From contig NZ_CP102288.1 in the NCBI RefSeq assembly GCF_025151535.1, positions 3,261,515-3,325,514 of the forward strand: a stretch of DNA of 64,000 nucleotides, given 5' to 3'. Below the pieces are notes generated by a model that was not told where the DNA came from, made no database searches, and saw nothing but the letters and a program-made list of their open reading frames with translations. This document shows positions 8,582 to 16,538 of this stretch, piece after piece. The translations under genes and the position numbers were made by a program. The stretch's first letter is position 1. Each line of letters starts with the position of its first letter. Origin of the DNA: Segatella copri DSM 18205. Its GTDB lineage: Bacteria; Bacteroidota; Bacteroidia; Bacteroidales; Bacteroidaceae.

Positions 8582-8706
8582 AATGTTAAGTGTTAAATGT
8601 TAAATGTTAAGTTGGGCGTACGCCTTTCGGGGAAAACCTAGCCTGATGTTGAAACGGAATATTCCTTTCGGGATAATTTAACACTTAACATTTAACATTT
8701 AACATT
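8582..8706. repeat. Inverted array of GTTAAAT-type units
   Basis: The left arm (8582-8611) repeats TGTTAAATG-like units and the right arm (8677-8706) is its near-perfect complement, about 30 bp each. The enclosed 65 bp include GGCGTACGCC and two CCTTTCGGG motifs. It fills the 150-bp adk-obgE gap and would form a long AU-rich hairpin in a read-through transcript. No promoter or small gene is seen here. Confidence 0.6.
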
Positions 8707-8717
8707 ACAATATAAAA

Positions 8718-9878
8718 ATGGCTGAATCCAATTTCGTAGACTACGTAAAGATACAATGCCGCTCTGGTAAGGGTGGCAAGGGCTCCATGCACCTGCGCCA
8801 CGTAAAGTACCAGCCTAACGGCGGTCCTGACGGTGGCGACGGCGGACGTGGAGGAAGCATCTATCTCCGCGGCAACCATAACTACTGGACGTTGCTGCAC
8901 CTCAAGTATCAGCGCCACTTCTTTGCCGAGCATGGTGGAAATGGTGGCCGTGATAAGTGTCATGGAACCGATGGCAAGGATATTTATATCGATGTGCCTT
9001 GCGGTACCGTGGTATATAATGCCGAAACAGGCAAGTTTGTATGCGATGTGGCTTATGACGGGCAGGAAGTTCTGCTCCTCAAGGGCGGTCGTGGCGGATT
9101 GGGCAACTTCCAGTTCCGTACCTCTACCAACCAGGCTCCTCGTTATGCACAGCCGGGCGAACCTATGCAGGAGATGACCATCATCATGGAACTCAAGCTC
9201 CTTGCCGATGTAGGTCTGGTAGGTTTCCCTAATGCCGGTAAGTCAACTTTGCTGAGTGCCGTATCAAGTGCCCGTCCTAAGATTGCAAACTATCCGTTTA
9301 CTACGCTCGAACCATCGCTGGGTATCGTAGATTATCGCGATCACCAGAGTTTTGTCATGGCTGATATTCCTGGCATCATCGAGGGAGCGAGCGAAGGAAA
9401 AGGTTTGGGCTTGCGATTCCTCCGCCATATTGAGCGCAACTCTCTGCTGCTCTTCATGGTTCCGGGCGATACTGACGACATCAAGAAAGAATATGAAGTA
9501 TTGCTGGGCGAACTGAAGAACTTCAATCCGGAGATGCTCGACAAGCATCGCGTGCTGGCTATCACCAAGTGCGATCTGCTCGACGAAGAACTGATTGAAA
9601 TGCTCAAGGAAACCTTGCCTACCGATCTTCCGGTGGTCTTCATCTCGTCTGTTACCGGACAGGGTATCCAGGAACTGAAGGACGTGCTCTGGAAGGAACT
9701 CAATTCAGAGAGCAACAAGCTTCAGGAGATTACTGCCGAAGATACGCTTGTTCACCGTGACAAGGATATGTCTCGCTTCCAGCAGGAACTGGCTGCAGAG
9801 GGCGAGGATGTAGTAGAATATATTGATGAGGATGAAATCGAGGATGTTGACGACCTCGATGATTTCGAATACGAATAA
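8718..9878 (+). CDS. obgE: GTPase Obg
   Basis: A 386-residue ribosome-associated GTPase. The N-terminal Gly-rich Obg fold covers about residues 1-160 ([26 protein letters not shown]), followed by the G domain with G1 [10 protein letters not shown]3 DIPGIIEGA and G4 TKCD. The C-terminus is a long acidic tail of Glu and Asp, common in Bacteroidota Obg proteins. It is followed after 5 bp by pgeF, so these are co-transcribed. Confidence 0.95.
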   Translation: MAESNFVDYVKIQCRSGKGGKGSMHLRHVKYQPNGGPDGGDGGRGGSIYLRGNHNYWTLLHLKYQRHFFAEHGGNGGRDKCHGTDGKDIYIDVPCGTVVYNAETGKFVCDVAYDGQEVLLLKGGRGGLGNFQFRTSTNQAPRYAQPGEPMQEMTIIMELKLLADVGLVGFPNAGKSTLLSAVSSARPKIANYPFTTLEPSLGIVDYRDHQSFVMADIPGIIEGASEGKGLGLRFLRHIERNSLLLFMVPGDTDDIKKEYEVLLGELKNFNPEMLDKHRVLAITKCDLLDEELIEMLKETLPTDLPVVFISSVTGQGIQELKDVLWKELNSESNKLQEITAEDTLVHRDKDMSRFQQELAAEGEDVVEYIDEDEIEDVDDLDDFEYE

Positions 9879-9883
9879 ATGTT

Positions 9884-10723
9884 ATGATCAAAGAATATCA
9901 GGTAGCCGCTGGTGTCAAGGCTTTCTCTACTACCCGCAAGGGAGGAGTGAGCCAGGGCAACTATGGCGAATTTAATATCAATGAGTTTTGCGGTGACAAT
10001 GCAGAACATGTGGCTGAAAACCGCAAGCGTCTTGCCACAGAGTTGGGTATTGATACAGCCCATATCATCATGCCCCATCAGGTGCATGGAGTAGAGGTGC
10101 GCAATATTGCCGGTGAGTTTCTCACCATGCCTGAGAATATCCGCAAGATGGTGCTCGAAGGTGTAGATGCCGTGATGACTGACCAGAAAGGTGTATGTAT
10201 CGGTGTTTCTACTGCCGATTGCATCCCTGTGCTTCTTTATGATGAGGAGCATCATGCTGTGGCAGCCATCCATGCCGGCTGGCGTGGCACGCTGGCTCGC
10301 ATCGTGCATAAAACCATTCAGGAGATGGCGTTTACCTATCATACTGACCCGAAGAAGTTGAAGGCTGTGATAGGTCCGGGCATTTCGCTCGACCATTTCG
10401 AGGTGGGCGATGAAGTTTACGAGGCGTTCGAGCAGGCAGCTTTCCCTATGGAAGAGATTGCCGAACAGCGTCCTAATGCCGCCTTCTCGGTTGATCCTGC
10501 TGAGCGTGAGCGTCTGGCTGCTGAGGGTAATATCATGCAGCCGCTGAAATGGCATCTCAATCTTCCGCTCTGCAACAGACAGATTCTTCTGCATTGTGGA
10601 GTGGCCGAAGAGAATATCCAGGATTGTGGCATCTGTACCTTTGCCCATAGCGATGAGTACTTCTCTGCCAGAAAGCTGGGTATCGAGAGTGGCAGAATCT
10701 ATACAGGCATCTTGTTGAAGTAA
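9884..10723 (+). CDS. pgeF: Peptidoglycan editing factor PgeF (YfiH family)
   Basis: A 279-residue protein of the multicopper polyphenol oxidase/YfiH family, which in other bacteria removes L-Ser-containing errors from peptidoglycan precursors. Family motifs are visible: TRKGGVSQGNYGEFN near the N-terminus, the metal-site segment STADCIPVLLYD, HAGWRGTLARI, and CGICTFAHSDEYFS near the C-terminus. It lies between obgE (5 bp gap) and an M23 peptidase (29 bp gap), so a cell-wall role fits its neighbour. Confidence 0.88.
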   Translation: MIKEYQVAAGVKAFSTTRKGGVSQGNYGEFNINEFCGDNAEHVAENRKRLATELGIDTAHIIMPHQVHGVEVRNIAGEFLTMPENIRKMVLEGVDAVMTDQKGVCIGVSTADCIPVLLYDEEHHAVAAIHAGWRGTLARIVHKTIQEMAFTYHTDPKKLKAVIGPGISLDHFEVGDEVYEAFEQAAFPMEEIAEQRPNAAFSVDPAERERLAAEGNIMQPLKWHLNLPLCNRQILLHCGVAEENIQDCGICTFAHSDEYFSARKLGIESGRIYTGILLK

Positions 10724-10752
10724 AAGCCTGGTAGCAGGTAAGTATCAGATTA

Positions 10753-11955
10753 ATGAAAAGAATGAAAAAAGGATTGCGGCTATTGGCTGTGGCAGGACTC
10801 ATGGTGTTCTCGCTGAGCAGCTTTATGCCCGCTAAAAATGTATTCACGGCAGCCGAACAGCAGCAGGTGAGTATTGCAACACCCGGTCTCTTTGCCCAGA
10901 GTCAGGCTTTTAATGTAGACTTTGAGATATTCCGTGCTAAGGAATATTCCTTCCCGCTTCCTGTGGGCAAAGCAACCCTTCTGAACAATCATGTGTTGCG
11001 TATCTCTACCTCTAAAGGCGATGCTGTCAAGGCGATGCTCGAAGGTTATGTGCGACTTTCCAGAAAGTCGGAATCAATGGGTAATGTCATCGTGGTGCGC
11101 CACGATTGCGGTCTGGAAACCGTTTATGCCAACAATGCCGAGAACCTGGTTAAGGTAGGACAGCATGTGGATGCCGGACAGACGATTGCCATTGTAGGCT
11201 CTAAGGAGGGTGAAACTTATTGCGACTTCTCTATCATGGTGAATGGCGGTAGGTTGAATCCGGAAACTTTCATAGAGTTGAAATCGCATAAGTTGCGCCG
11301 CCAGACCGTGCAGTTCCGCAAGCATGGTGCCCGTGTCATCGCTTCGGTTATCGGTGGCAAGGATTCTTCTGTAGGAAGAAATGCTGAGGCTGACAAGGAG
11401 GCATCTGGCAAGAAAAAGGGTAGAATAGGAGATGGAATGACGCTCGATCCTGATGAGGTTTATGATCCGTTTACCATTACCAATACTTTCGAGCTTGATT
11501 TGGAGAAGATAGAAAAGACAGCATGGGCTTATCCTTTGCCGGGTGCCAAGGTAATCAGTCCTTATGGTGGCAAGCGCCGCCATTCGGGTGTGGATCTCAA
11601 GACGCGCCCGAATGATGAGATTGTGGCTGCCTTTGACGGTACGGTTGTTGCATCAGGACCCTACTATGGTTACGGCAACTGCATCCGTATCAAGCATGCT
11701 TATGGTTTCGAGACGCTCTACAGCCATCAGAGTAGGAACAAGGTGAAGAAAGGCGATAAGGTAAAGGCTGGTCAGGTAATCGGTTTGACGGGCCGTACCG
11801 GTAGGGCAACCACAGAGCACCTCCATTTCGAGGTTAGCTTTGATGGTAGACGACTGGACCCAGCCATCATTTATGACCACGGCAAGCATCAATTGAAGCC
11901 TGTAGCCCTCCATCTAACGAAGGGCAAGGGCGTTAAGAGTGTAAAGAAGCAGTAA
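10753..11955 (+). CDS. M23 peptidase with a degenerate first domain
   Basis: A 400-residue exported protein with an N-terminal signal peptide (LAVAGLMVFSLSSF). Two M23 (lysostaphin-like) beta-sheet domains follow. The first (about 75-175) has the fold pattern but lacks the metal ligands (YCDFSIMV where HxHFEV is expected). The second (about 260-380) has the full zinc set: His277 and Asp281 in RHSGVDL, His356 and His358 in HLHFEV. The active domain should cleave peptidoglycan peptide links, with the first domain serving as a binding or regulatory copy. Last gene of the hpt-obgE run; a strong terminator follows. Confidence 0.85.
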   Translation: MKRMKKGLRLLAVAGLMVFSLSSFMPAKNVFTAAEQQQVSIATPGLFAQSQAFNVDFEIFRAKEYSFPLPVGKATLLNNHVLRISTSKGDAVKAMLEGYVRLSRKSESMGNVIVVRHDCGLETVYANNAENLVKVGQHVDAGQTIAIVGSKEGETYCDFSIMVNGGRLNPETFIELKSHKLRRQTVQFRKHGARVIASVIGGKDSSVGRNAEADKEASGKKKGRIGDGMTLDPDEVYDPFTITNTFELDLEKIEKTAWAYPLPGAKVISPYGGKRRHSGVDLKTRPNDEIVAAFDGTVVASGPYYGYGNCIRIKHAYGFETLYSHQSRNKVKKGDKVKAGQVIGLTGRTGRATTEHLHFEVSFDGRRLDPAIIYDHGKHQLKPVALHLTKGKGVKSVKKQ

Positions 11956-11964
11956 CTAAGAAGA

Positions 11965-11999
11965 ACAGCCCACTGGCAATACGCTTGCTAGTGGGCTGT
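11965..11999 (+). terminator. Terminator after the M23 peptidase
   Basis: ACAGCCCACT (11965-11974) pairs with AGTGGGCTGT (11990-11999), extended by GCAA/TTGC inside, giving about 15 bp with one mismatch. The T-tract is weak (CTTACT), so it may instead act as an RNA-stabilising hairpin. Confidence 0.7.
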
Positions 12000-12069
12000 C
12001 TTACTGATACCAGTATCCTGTCTTTCGCTTGCCAGCACTCTATTCATGTTTTCCATTATCAGAAAACAG

Positions 12070-12107
12070 TTCGCCCGTGCGCTGTTATCATACAGCACTC
12101 GGGCGAA
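12070..12107 (-). terminator. Terminator after the 66-residue basic protein
   Basis: TTCGCCCG (12070-12077) pairs with CGGGCGAA (12100-12107), and GCTGT with ACAGC inside. On the minus strand it is followed by CTGTTTTCT, so it fits a terminator for the leftward purH-like/basic-protein unit. Confidence 0.65.
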
Positions 12108-12131
12108 ACATATATTTATGATAGAGAAGTA

Positions 12132-12332
12132 TTATTTCTTCTTCTGGGATTTACGATTGGCTCTCTGCTGGCGATACTTTGCCTTCTGACGGGCAGAGCC
12201 ACTACCGTGAGCACCCGTTATGTACTTTTTCTTCTTGGCTTTGGTCTTCACCTTGTCGTCGTCATCCTTCTTAGGACCACCGCCGCCTTTGAAGACCATA
12301 CCGCCCATGATAATATCGTCAATGTCACTCAT
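12132..12332 (-). CDS. Small basic hypothetical protein
   Basis: A 66-residue protein with an acidic/Gly-rich start (MSDIDDIIMGG, GGGGPKKDDDDK) and a very basic C-terminal half (KAKKKKYITG, QRANRKSQKKK), about 20 Lys/Arg. No signal peptide or family is recognised. It begins 21 bp after the AICAR transformylase stop and ends before a good terminator, so it is probably the second gene of that operon. The charge suggests nucleic-acid or ribosome binding; this is a guess. Confidence 0.6.
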   Translation of the reverse strand: MSDIDDIIMGGMVFKGGGGPKKDDDDKVKTKAKKKKYITGAHGSGSARQKAKYRQQRANRKSQKKK

Positions 12333-12353
12333 ATACCTTAATTATATAATAAA

Positions 12354-13538
12354 TTAGTGATGGAAGAGGCGAACGTGAGTAAACGCCATGGCGATGCCGT
12401 ACTTGTCGCAGGTATCAATAACATTATCGTCACGGATACTACCGCCTGCTTCTGCTATGTATTCAACACCACTCTTGTGAGCACGCTCAATATTGTCGCC
12501 GAATGGGAAGAAAGCATCACTACCTACAGATACACCCTTGTTCTGGGCAATCCAAGCCTTCTTCTCCTCGCGGGTCAATGGCTCAGGCTTCTCCGTAAAG
12601 AACTGCTCCCAAACGCCGTCCTGCAATACATCCTCCCACTCATCAGAGATATAGACATTGATGGTATTGTCGCGGTCGGCACGACGGATCTTCTCCTTGA
12701 AAGGCAGGTTCATCACCTTAGGACACTGGCGCAACCACCACTCATCAGCCTTAGAACCAGCCAGACGGGTACAGTGGATACGGCTCTGCTGACCGGCACC
12801 GATACCGATAGCCTGACCATCCTTTACGTAGCATACAGAGTTACTCTGAGTATACTTCAGGGTGATGAGCGAGATAATCAGATCGCGCTTAGCCTCAGGA
12901 GTGAAAGTCTTGTTCTTGGTAGGAACATCCTCGAAGAGAGCAGGATCATCAAGCTTCACCTCGTTGCGTCCCTGTTCGAAGGTAACACCGAACACCTGCT
13001 TGCGCTCGATAGGAGCTGGCACATAGTCAGGATCAATCTTGATAACGCAGTAGGTACCCTTGCGCTTTTCCTTCAGAACCTCGATAGCCTCAGGAGTATA
13101 GCCAGGAGCAATGACACCATCGCTCACCTCACGCTTGATGAGGAGGGCTGTAGCCTCGTCGCATACATCGCTCAGCGCAACAAAGTCGCCATAAGAGCAC
13201 ATGCGGTCAGCGCCACGGGCACGAGCATAGGCACAAGCCAATGGAGAGAGCTCAAACTTGACATCATCAACGAAGTAAATCTTCTTCAATGTGTCGCTCA
13301 GAGGCAAGCCGATAGCTGCACCGGCAGGAGAAACGTGTTTGAAACTAGCGGCAGCAGGCATTCCTGTAGCAGCCTTGAGCTCCTTGACCAATTGCCAGGA
13401 ATTGAAGGCATCCAGGAAGTTGATGTAGCCAGGACGGCCGTTGATCACTTCGATAGGAAGCTCCCTTCCGTCATCCATATAGATGCGAGAAGGTTTCTGA
13501 TTTGGATTACATCCGTACTTAAGTGCTAATTCTTTCAT
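12354..13538 (-). CDS. purH: Stand-alone AICAR formyltransferase
   Basis: A 394-residue cytoplasmic enzyme of the AICAR transformylase (PurH C-terminal) family, which formylates AICAR in late purine synthesis. Characteristic stretches are KYGCNPNQKPS at the start, AASFKHVSPAGAA, KYTQSNSVCYVKDGQAIGIGAGQQSR, SDAFFPFGDNIERA and a C-terminal TCDKYGIAMAFTHVRLFHH. The IMP cyclohydrolase half of the usual fused PurH is absent; free-standing transformylases of this length are known in Bacteroidota. A minus-strand -7 box (TAACTTTG, 13576-13569) lies 31 bp before the start. The symbol is approximate, as only one activity of PurH is present. Confidence 0.85.
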   Translation of the reverse strand: MKELALKYGCNPNQKPSRIYMDDGRELPIEVINGRPGYINFLDAFNSWQLVKELKAATGMPAAASFKHVSPAGAAIGLPLSDTLKKIYFVDDVKFELSPLACAYARARGADRMCSYGDFVALSDVCDEATALLIKREVSDGVIAPGYTPEAIEVLKEKRKGTYCVIKIDPDYVPAPIERKQVFGVTFEQGRNEVKLDDPALFEDVPTKNKTFTPEAKRDLIISLITLKYTQSNSVCYVKDGQAIGIGAGQQSRIHCTRLAGSKADEWWLRQCPKVMNLPFKEKIRRADRDNTINVYISDEWEDVLQDGVWEQFFTEKPEPLTREEKKAWIAQNKGVSVGSDAFFPFGDNIERAHKSGVEYIAEAGGSIRDDNVIDTCDKYGIAMAFTHVRLFHH

Positions 13539-13712
13539 CTTCTAAGAAATGTATTTTGGAATTTGGCGCAAAGTTACAAAAAATGATTGAGATATTGGAC
13601 TTCTGTTTCGTAAAAAGCCCTAAAAAACAGCATTTTTATGATATAAAGCATTTTTTTTACCTCAAAACATAAAAAAGTCGGGAAAAATGTACTCTGTTTC
13701 ATTCTTTTTCAG

Positions 13713-13720
13713 TACTTTTG
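13713..13720 (+). promoter_or_regulatory. -7 box before the 74-residue gene
   Basis: TACTTTTG fits TAnnTTTG, about 30 bp before the ATG at 13751. Confidence 0.4.
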
Positions 13721-13750
13721 CTCCCAGTTAGTAAATATGAGAGGATTGTT

Positions 13751-13975
13751 ATGAAACAGGATTTGAAAGTCCTTGCTGAACACATAGAAAAGAAGGTTGG
13801 CAAGGCACATGTTTTCTACAAAATGTGGGATGTTTTGAAAGGGAAGGAGAAGCCTTCCCGCCAGACTTTGGACAAGCTGGCGCTGCTTGCCGGATTCCAG
13901 AGTTGGGATGATTTCCAAGGTGCTTTACACGGCACGGAGGATGGGCTCGTGAATTATGATGCGGGCGAAAAATAA
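13751..13975 (+). CDS. Small helical hypothetical protein
   Basis: A 74-residue cytoplasmic protein starting MKQDLKVLAEHIEKK. The segment PSRQTLDKLALLAGFQSWDDFQ resembles a short helical module seen at the N-terminus of various Bacteroidota regulators, but no function is assigned. The ATG at 13751 is preferred over an upstream in-frame ATG because it lies behind GAGAGG and correctly downstream of the -7 box. It stands alone between the purH-like gene and rplS; the region after it (13976-14062) holds nothing I can identify. Confidence 0.55.
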   Translation: MKQDLKVLAEHIEKKVGKAHVFYKMWDVLKGKEKPSRQTLDKLALLAGFQSWDDFQGALHGTEDGLVNYDAGEK

Positions 13976-14062
13976 AAGAATGGAGCATGGTTGGTTTAGT
14001 AGGCTGCCATGATTAATTTAATGGTAAAGATAGTTGTTTTTCGGTTAAGATTATTAACATAA

Positions 14063-14096
14063 AAAGGGAACCCGGTCGTGAGACTAGATTCCCTTT
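14063..14096 (-). terminator. Terminator after rplS
   Basis: AAAGGGAA (14063-14070) pairs with TTCCCTTT (14089-14096). T-runs lie on both sides, so it can serve rplS on the minus strand and the small gene on the plus strand. Confidence 0.65.
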
Positions 14097-14127
14097 ATTT
14101 TTTTCTGATTAGGTCTCCTAAGAAAAA

Positions 14128-14493
14128 TTATTCTTCACCCTTAGCTACAGTCTTCTTCTCAGCGATACGAGCCTTCTTACCAGTAAGCTTACGCAAGTAA
14201 TACAACTTAGCGCGACGAACCTTACCACGCTTGTTCACCTCGATAGAATCGATAGCTGGTGACTCGATAGGGAAGATACGCTCAACACCTACAGTACCAG
14301 ACATCTTGCGAACTGTGAAACGCTTCTTGTCACCATGACCAGAGATCTTGATAACAACACCACGATAGAGCTGGATACGCTCCTTAGTACCCTCGACGAT
14401 TTTGTAAGCGACTGTGATAGTATCACCTGCCTTGAACTCAGGGAACTTCTTGCCGGTTGCAAATGCTTCTTCAGCAACTTTAATCAAATCCAT
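14128..14493 (-). CDS. rplS: 50S ribosomal protein L19
   Basis: A 121-residue ribosomal protein, recognised by [51 protein letters not shown] and [23 protein letters not shown]. It sits at the 30S-50S interface. The ATG at 14493 ([11 protein letters not shown]) is chosen: the frame is open for 47 further codons upstream, but that extension crosses the promoter and is not L19-like. Monocistronic, with its own promoter and terminator. Confidence 0.95.
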   Translation of the reverse strand: MDLIKVAEEAFATGKKFPEFKAGDTITVAYKIVEGTKERIQLYRGVVIKISGHGDKKRFTVRKMSGTVGVERIFPIESPAIDSIEVNKRGKVRRAKLYYLRKLTGKKARIAEKKTVAKGEE

Positions 14494-14591
14494 TTTTTGT
14501 ATAAAATTAAAAATTGTTTGTCGTTCCAACGCAACATGGACTTGGACAACACTTCTGCCCAGACAACAGCGGTTACGCCGAAAAGCGGGTG

Positions 14592-14623
14592 CAAAGTTAC
14601 TACTTTTTCTTGTATCTCGCAAA
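14592..14623 (-). promoter_or_regulatory. Promoter of rplS
   Basis: The minus strand has TTTG (14623-14620), a 20-bp spacer and TAACTTTG (14599-14592): a full Bacteroidota promoter about 100 bp before the start codon. Confidence 0.6.
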
Positions 14624-14691
14624 TTTTCAGACACTTTCTTTCTTTTTTCTCGCAGATTTAACTATTTTTCTTTCTGGTCAGCGTCTTTTCC

Positions 14692-14732
14692 CACAGATTT
14701 CACGGATTTCACAGATTTATTTTGTATTTTTG
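14692..14732 (+). promoter_or_regulatory. 9-bp triplet repeat and promoter of the 5'-nucleotidase pair
   Basis: CACAGATTT, CACGGATTT and CACAGATTT stand head to tail at 14692-14718, immediately followed by the -7 box TATTTTTG (14725-14732). The repeat occupies the place of the -33 region. The same short repeat type is common between Bacteroidota genes, so a regulatory role is only possible. Confidence 0.45.
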
Positions 14733-14761
14733 CACTCCAAAACATTAAGATAACAATAAAT

Positions 14762-15538
14762 ATGAAGAAAAAGAATGGTATGAAGGTGGCACTTGCATCA
14801 ACGGTCATGCTGCTGATGGCAAGTCCGGCTTTCGCCCAAAAATACAAGGTGGCAAAGGTGGAGAGAACCCGGATATTGGTTGATCAGAAATGGGATGCAC
14901 AGCCTGATGCTGAGGCTGCCAGGTTTATCGCTCCTTATAAGAGTAAGGTAGACAGTATCATGGGTCCTGTTGTAGGTCATATTGCTCATGATATGACCTG
15001 TCACCGTCCGGAGAGTGAACTCAGTAACTTGCTCTGTGACATCCTTGTATGGGGTGGCAAGCAGTTTGAAGAACAGCCTGTTTTCGCTGTTTACAATATG
15101 GGTGGCATCCGTTCTAATCTTGCCAAGGGTAAGGTTACTGTAGGCGATGTGAACGATATGGCTCCTTTCGAGAACAAAATCTGTTTCCTGACCCTGAAGG
15201 GCGATAAGGTTCTGGAGCTTTTCCAGCAGATAGCTCATCGTGGCGGCGAAGGCTTGAGCCATGCTGTAAGAATGGTTATCACCAAGGATGGCAAGCTGAA
15301 GAGCGTTACACTGAACGGTGAACCAGTTGTTCCGGAGAAGAGTTACCGCGTTGCAACCCTCGATTATCTTGCCGAAGGTAATGACCAGCTCGTTGCCTTC
15401 AAGAGCGGAACCGATGTCTTTGCTCCTAAGCAGATAGAGAACAATGTGCGCTACATCATCATGAATTATTTCCGTGAGATGCAGGCACAGGGCAAGATGG
15501 TGGAATCTAAGATTGAAGGCCGCTGCGTGGTAGAATAG
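14762..15538 (+). CDS. 5'-nucleotidase C-terminal domain protein
   Basis: A 258-residue exported protein (signal peptide ending SPAFAQ) consisting only of the C-terminal substrate-binding domain of UshA-type 5'-nucleotidases: SELSNLLCDILVWGGK, VYNMGGIRSNLAKGKVTVGDV, APFENKICFLTLKG and YRVATLDYLAEGND. The metal-binding catalytic domain is encoded by the next gene, so the usual two-domain enzyme is split, with the domains in reversed gene order. ATG at 14762 is chosen because the open frame upstream of it overlaps the rplS promoter. The pair probably dephosphorylates nucleotides in the periplasm. Confidence 0.88.
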   Translation: MKKKNGMKVALASTVMLLMASPAFAQKYKVAKVERTRILVDQKWDAQPDAEAARFIAPYKSKVDSIMGPVVGHIAHDMTCHRPESELSNLLCDILVWGGKQFEEQPVFAVYNMGGIRSNLAKGKVTVGDVNDMAPFENKICFLTLKGDKVLELFQQIAHRGGEGLSHAVRMVITKDGKLKSVTLNGEPVVPEKSYRVATLDYLAEGNDQLVAFKSGTDVFAPKQIENNVRYIIMNYFREMQAQGKMVESKIEGRCVVE

Positions 15539-15571
15539 TTGATAGTTAATAGTTTATAGTTGATCATTCTG

Positions 15572-16450
15572 ATGAAACATACATTATTATATATAGGTCT
15601 GGTTCTGGCATCCTTCATGATGCAGCCGGCAGCCGTTCAGGCTAAAACTAGGAAAGAGGCAAAGGTGGTAAAGCAACTCGTAGTGCTCCATACCAACGAT
15701 ACGCATTCATGCGTGATGCCCATCAATCCGAATCTCGCAGATACTGCAACAGCCAACCGTGGCGGTTTCCTCCGTAGGGTAGCGATAATCAGTCAGGAAC
15801 GTAAGGCGAATCCCGACTTGCTGCTCTTTGACAGTGGCGATTTCTCACAGGGTTCACCTTATTATTCTCTCTTCAAGGGAGATGTGGAAGTAGGACTGAT
15901 GAACGAGATGAAATATGATGCTGCTACCATCGGAAACCATGAGTTCGATTTCGGCATCGACAACATGGTGCGCATCTTCAAGATGGCGAAGTTTCCTATC
16001 GTCTGCTCCAACTATGATTTCACCGGTACCGAACTGGCAAATGTCGTAAAGCCTTATACCATTATCAAGCGCAAGGGACTGAAGATTGGCGTTTTCGGCT
16101 TGTGTCCGGAACTTGCCGGCTTGGTAACCGAAGCCAACTATGGCTGCATCAAGTATCTCGATCCTATCGCCAAGGCAAATGAAATGACAGAGATATTGAA
16201 GAAGAAAGAGAAGTGTGATGTCATCATCTGTATCTCCCACCTGGGCTGGAAGATAGATGGCATTGACGATTCCGAGGTAGCCCCAGCCACCCGCGACATC
16301 GACCTGATACTGGGCGGTCATAGCCATACCTACTTCAAGCAGTTGGAGTATCTGAACAATCTCGATGGCAAACCGGTGCCAATCGACCAGAACGGCAAGA
16401 GCGCCATCTGGGTAGGAAAAATGACATTGGATATTGTGAAGAATAAATAA
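15572..16450 (+). CDS. 5'-nucleotidase metallophosphatase domain protein
   Basis: A 292-residue exported protein with the calcineurin-like dimetal phosphatase motifs of 5'-nucleotidases: LHTNDTHS, DSGDFSQGSPYY, GNHEFDFG and LGGHSHT. The signal peptide covers about residues 1-25 (ending VQA). It lacks the C-terminal substrate domain, which is supplied by the gene 33 bp upstream, so the two proteins probably act together in the periplasm. ATG at 15572 is preferred over a TTG four codons upstream. A strong bidirectional terminator follows. Confidence 0.88.
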   Translation: MKHTLLYIGLVLASFMMQPAAVQAKTRKEAKVVKQLVVLHTNDTHSCVMPINPNLADTATANRGGFLRRVAIISQERKANPDLLLFDSGDFSQGSPYYSLFKGDVEVGLMNEMKYDAATIGNHEFDFGIDNMVRIFKMAKFPIVCSNYDFTGTELANVVKPYTIIKRKGLKIGVFGLCPELAGLVTEANYGCIKYLDPIAKANEMTEILKKKEKCDVIICISHLGWKIDGIDDSEVAPATRDIDLILGGHSHTYFKQLEYLNNLDGKPVPIDQNGKSAIWVGKMTLDIVKNK

Positions 16451-16456
16451 AAGAAG

Positions 16457-16493
16457 AAGGTTGATACCAGGCAAAACGCGAGGTATCAACCTT
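16457..16493. terminator. Bidirectional terminator
   Basis: AAGGTTGATACC (16457-16468) and GGTATCAACCTT (16482-16493) form a perfect 12-bp stem, flanked by A-rich and T-rich runs. It separates the convergent 5'-nucleotidase and GH43 genes. Confidence 0.85.
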
Positions 16494-16538
16494 TTCTTTA
16501 ATTATCTATTCCTAAAATGTTCATCTTTGCTCAAATCC

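Noticed and set aside
12357..13529. 390-codon open frame on the plus strand opposite the AICAR transformylase gene
   Set aside because: Antisense shadow of a conserved enzyme gene; no RBS or family resemblance.
14494..14634. N-terminal extension of L19
   Set aside because: The extra 47 codons cross the promoter boxes and do not resemble L19; the ATG at 14493 gives the normal length.
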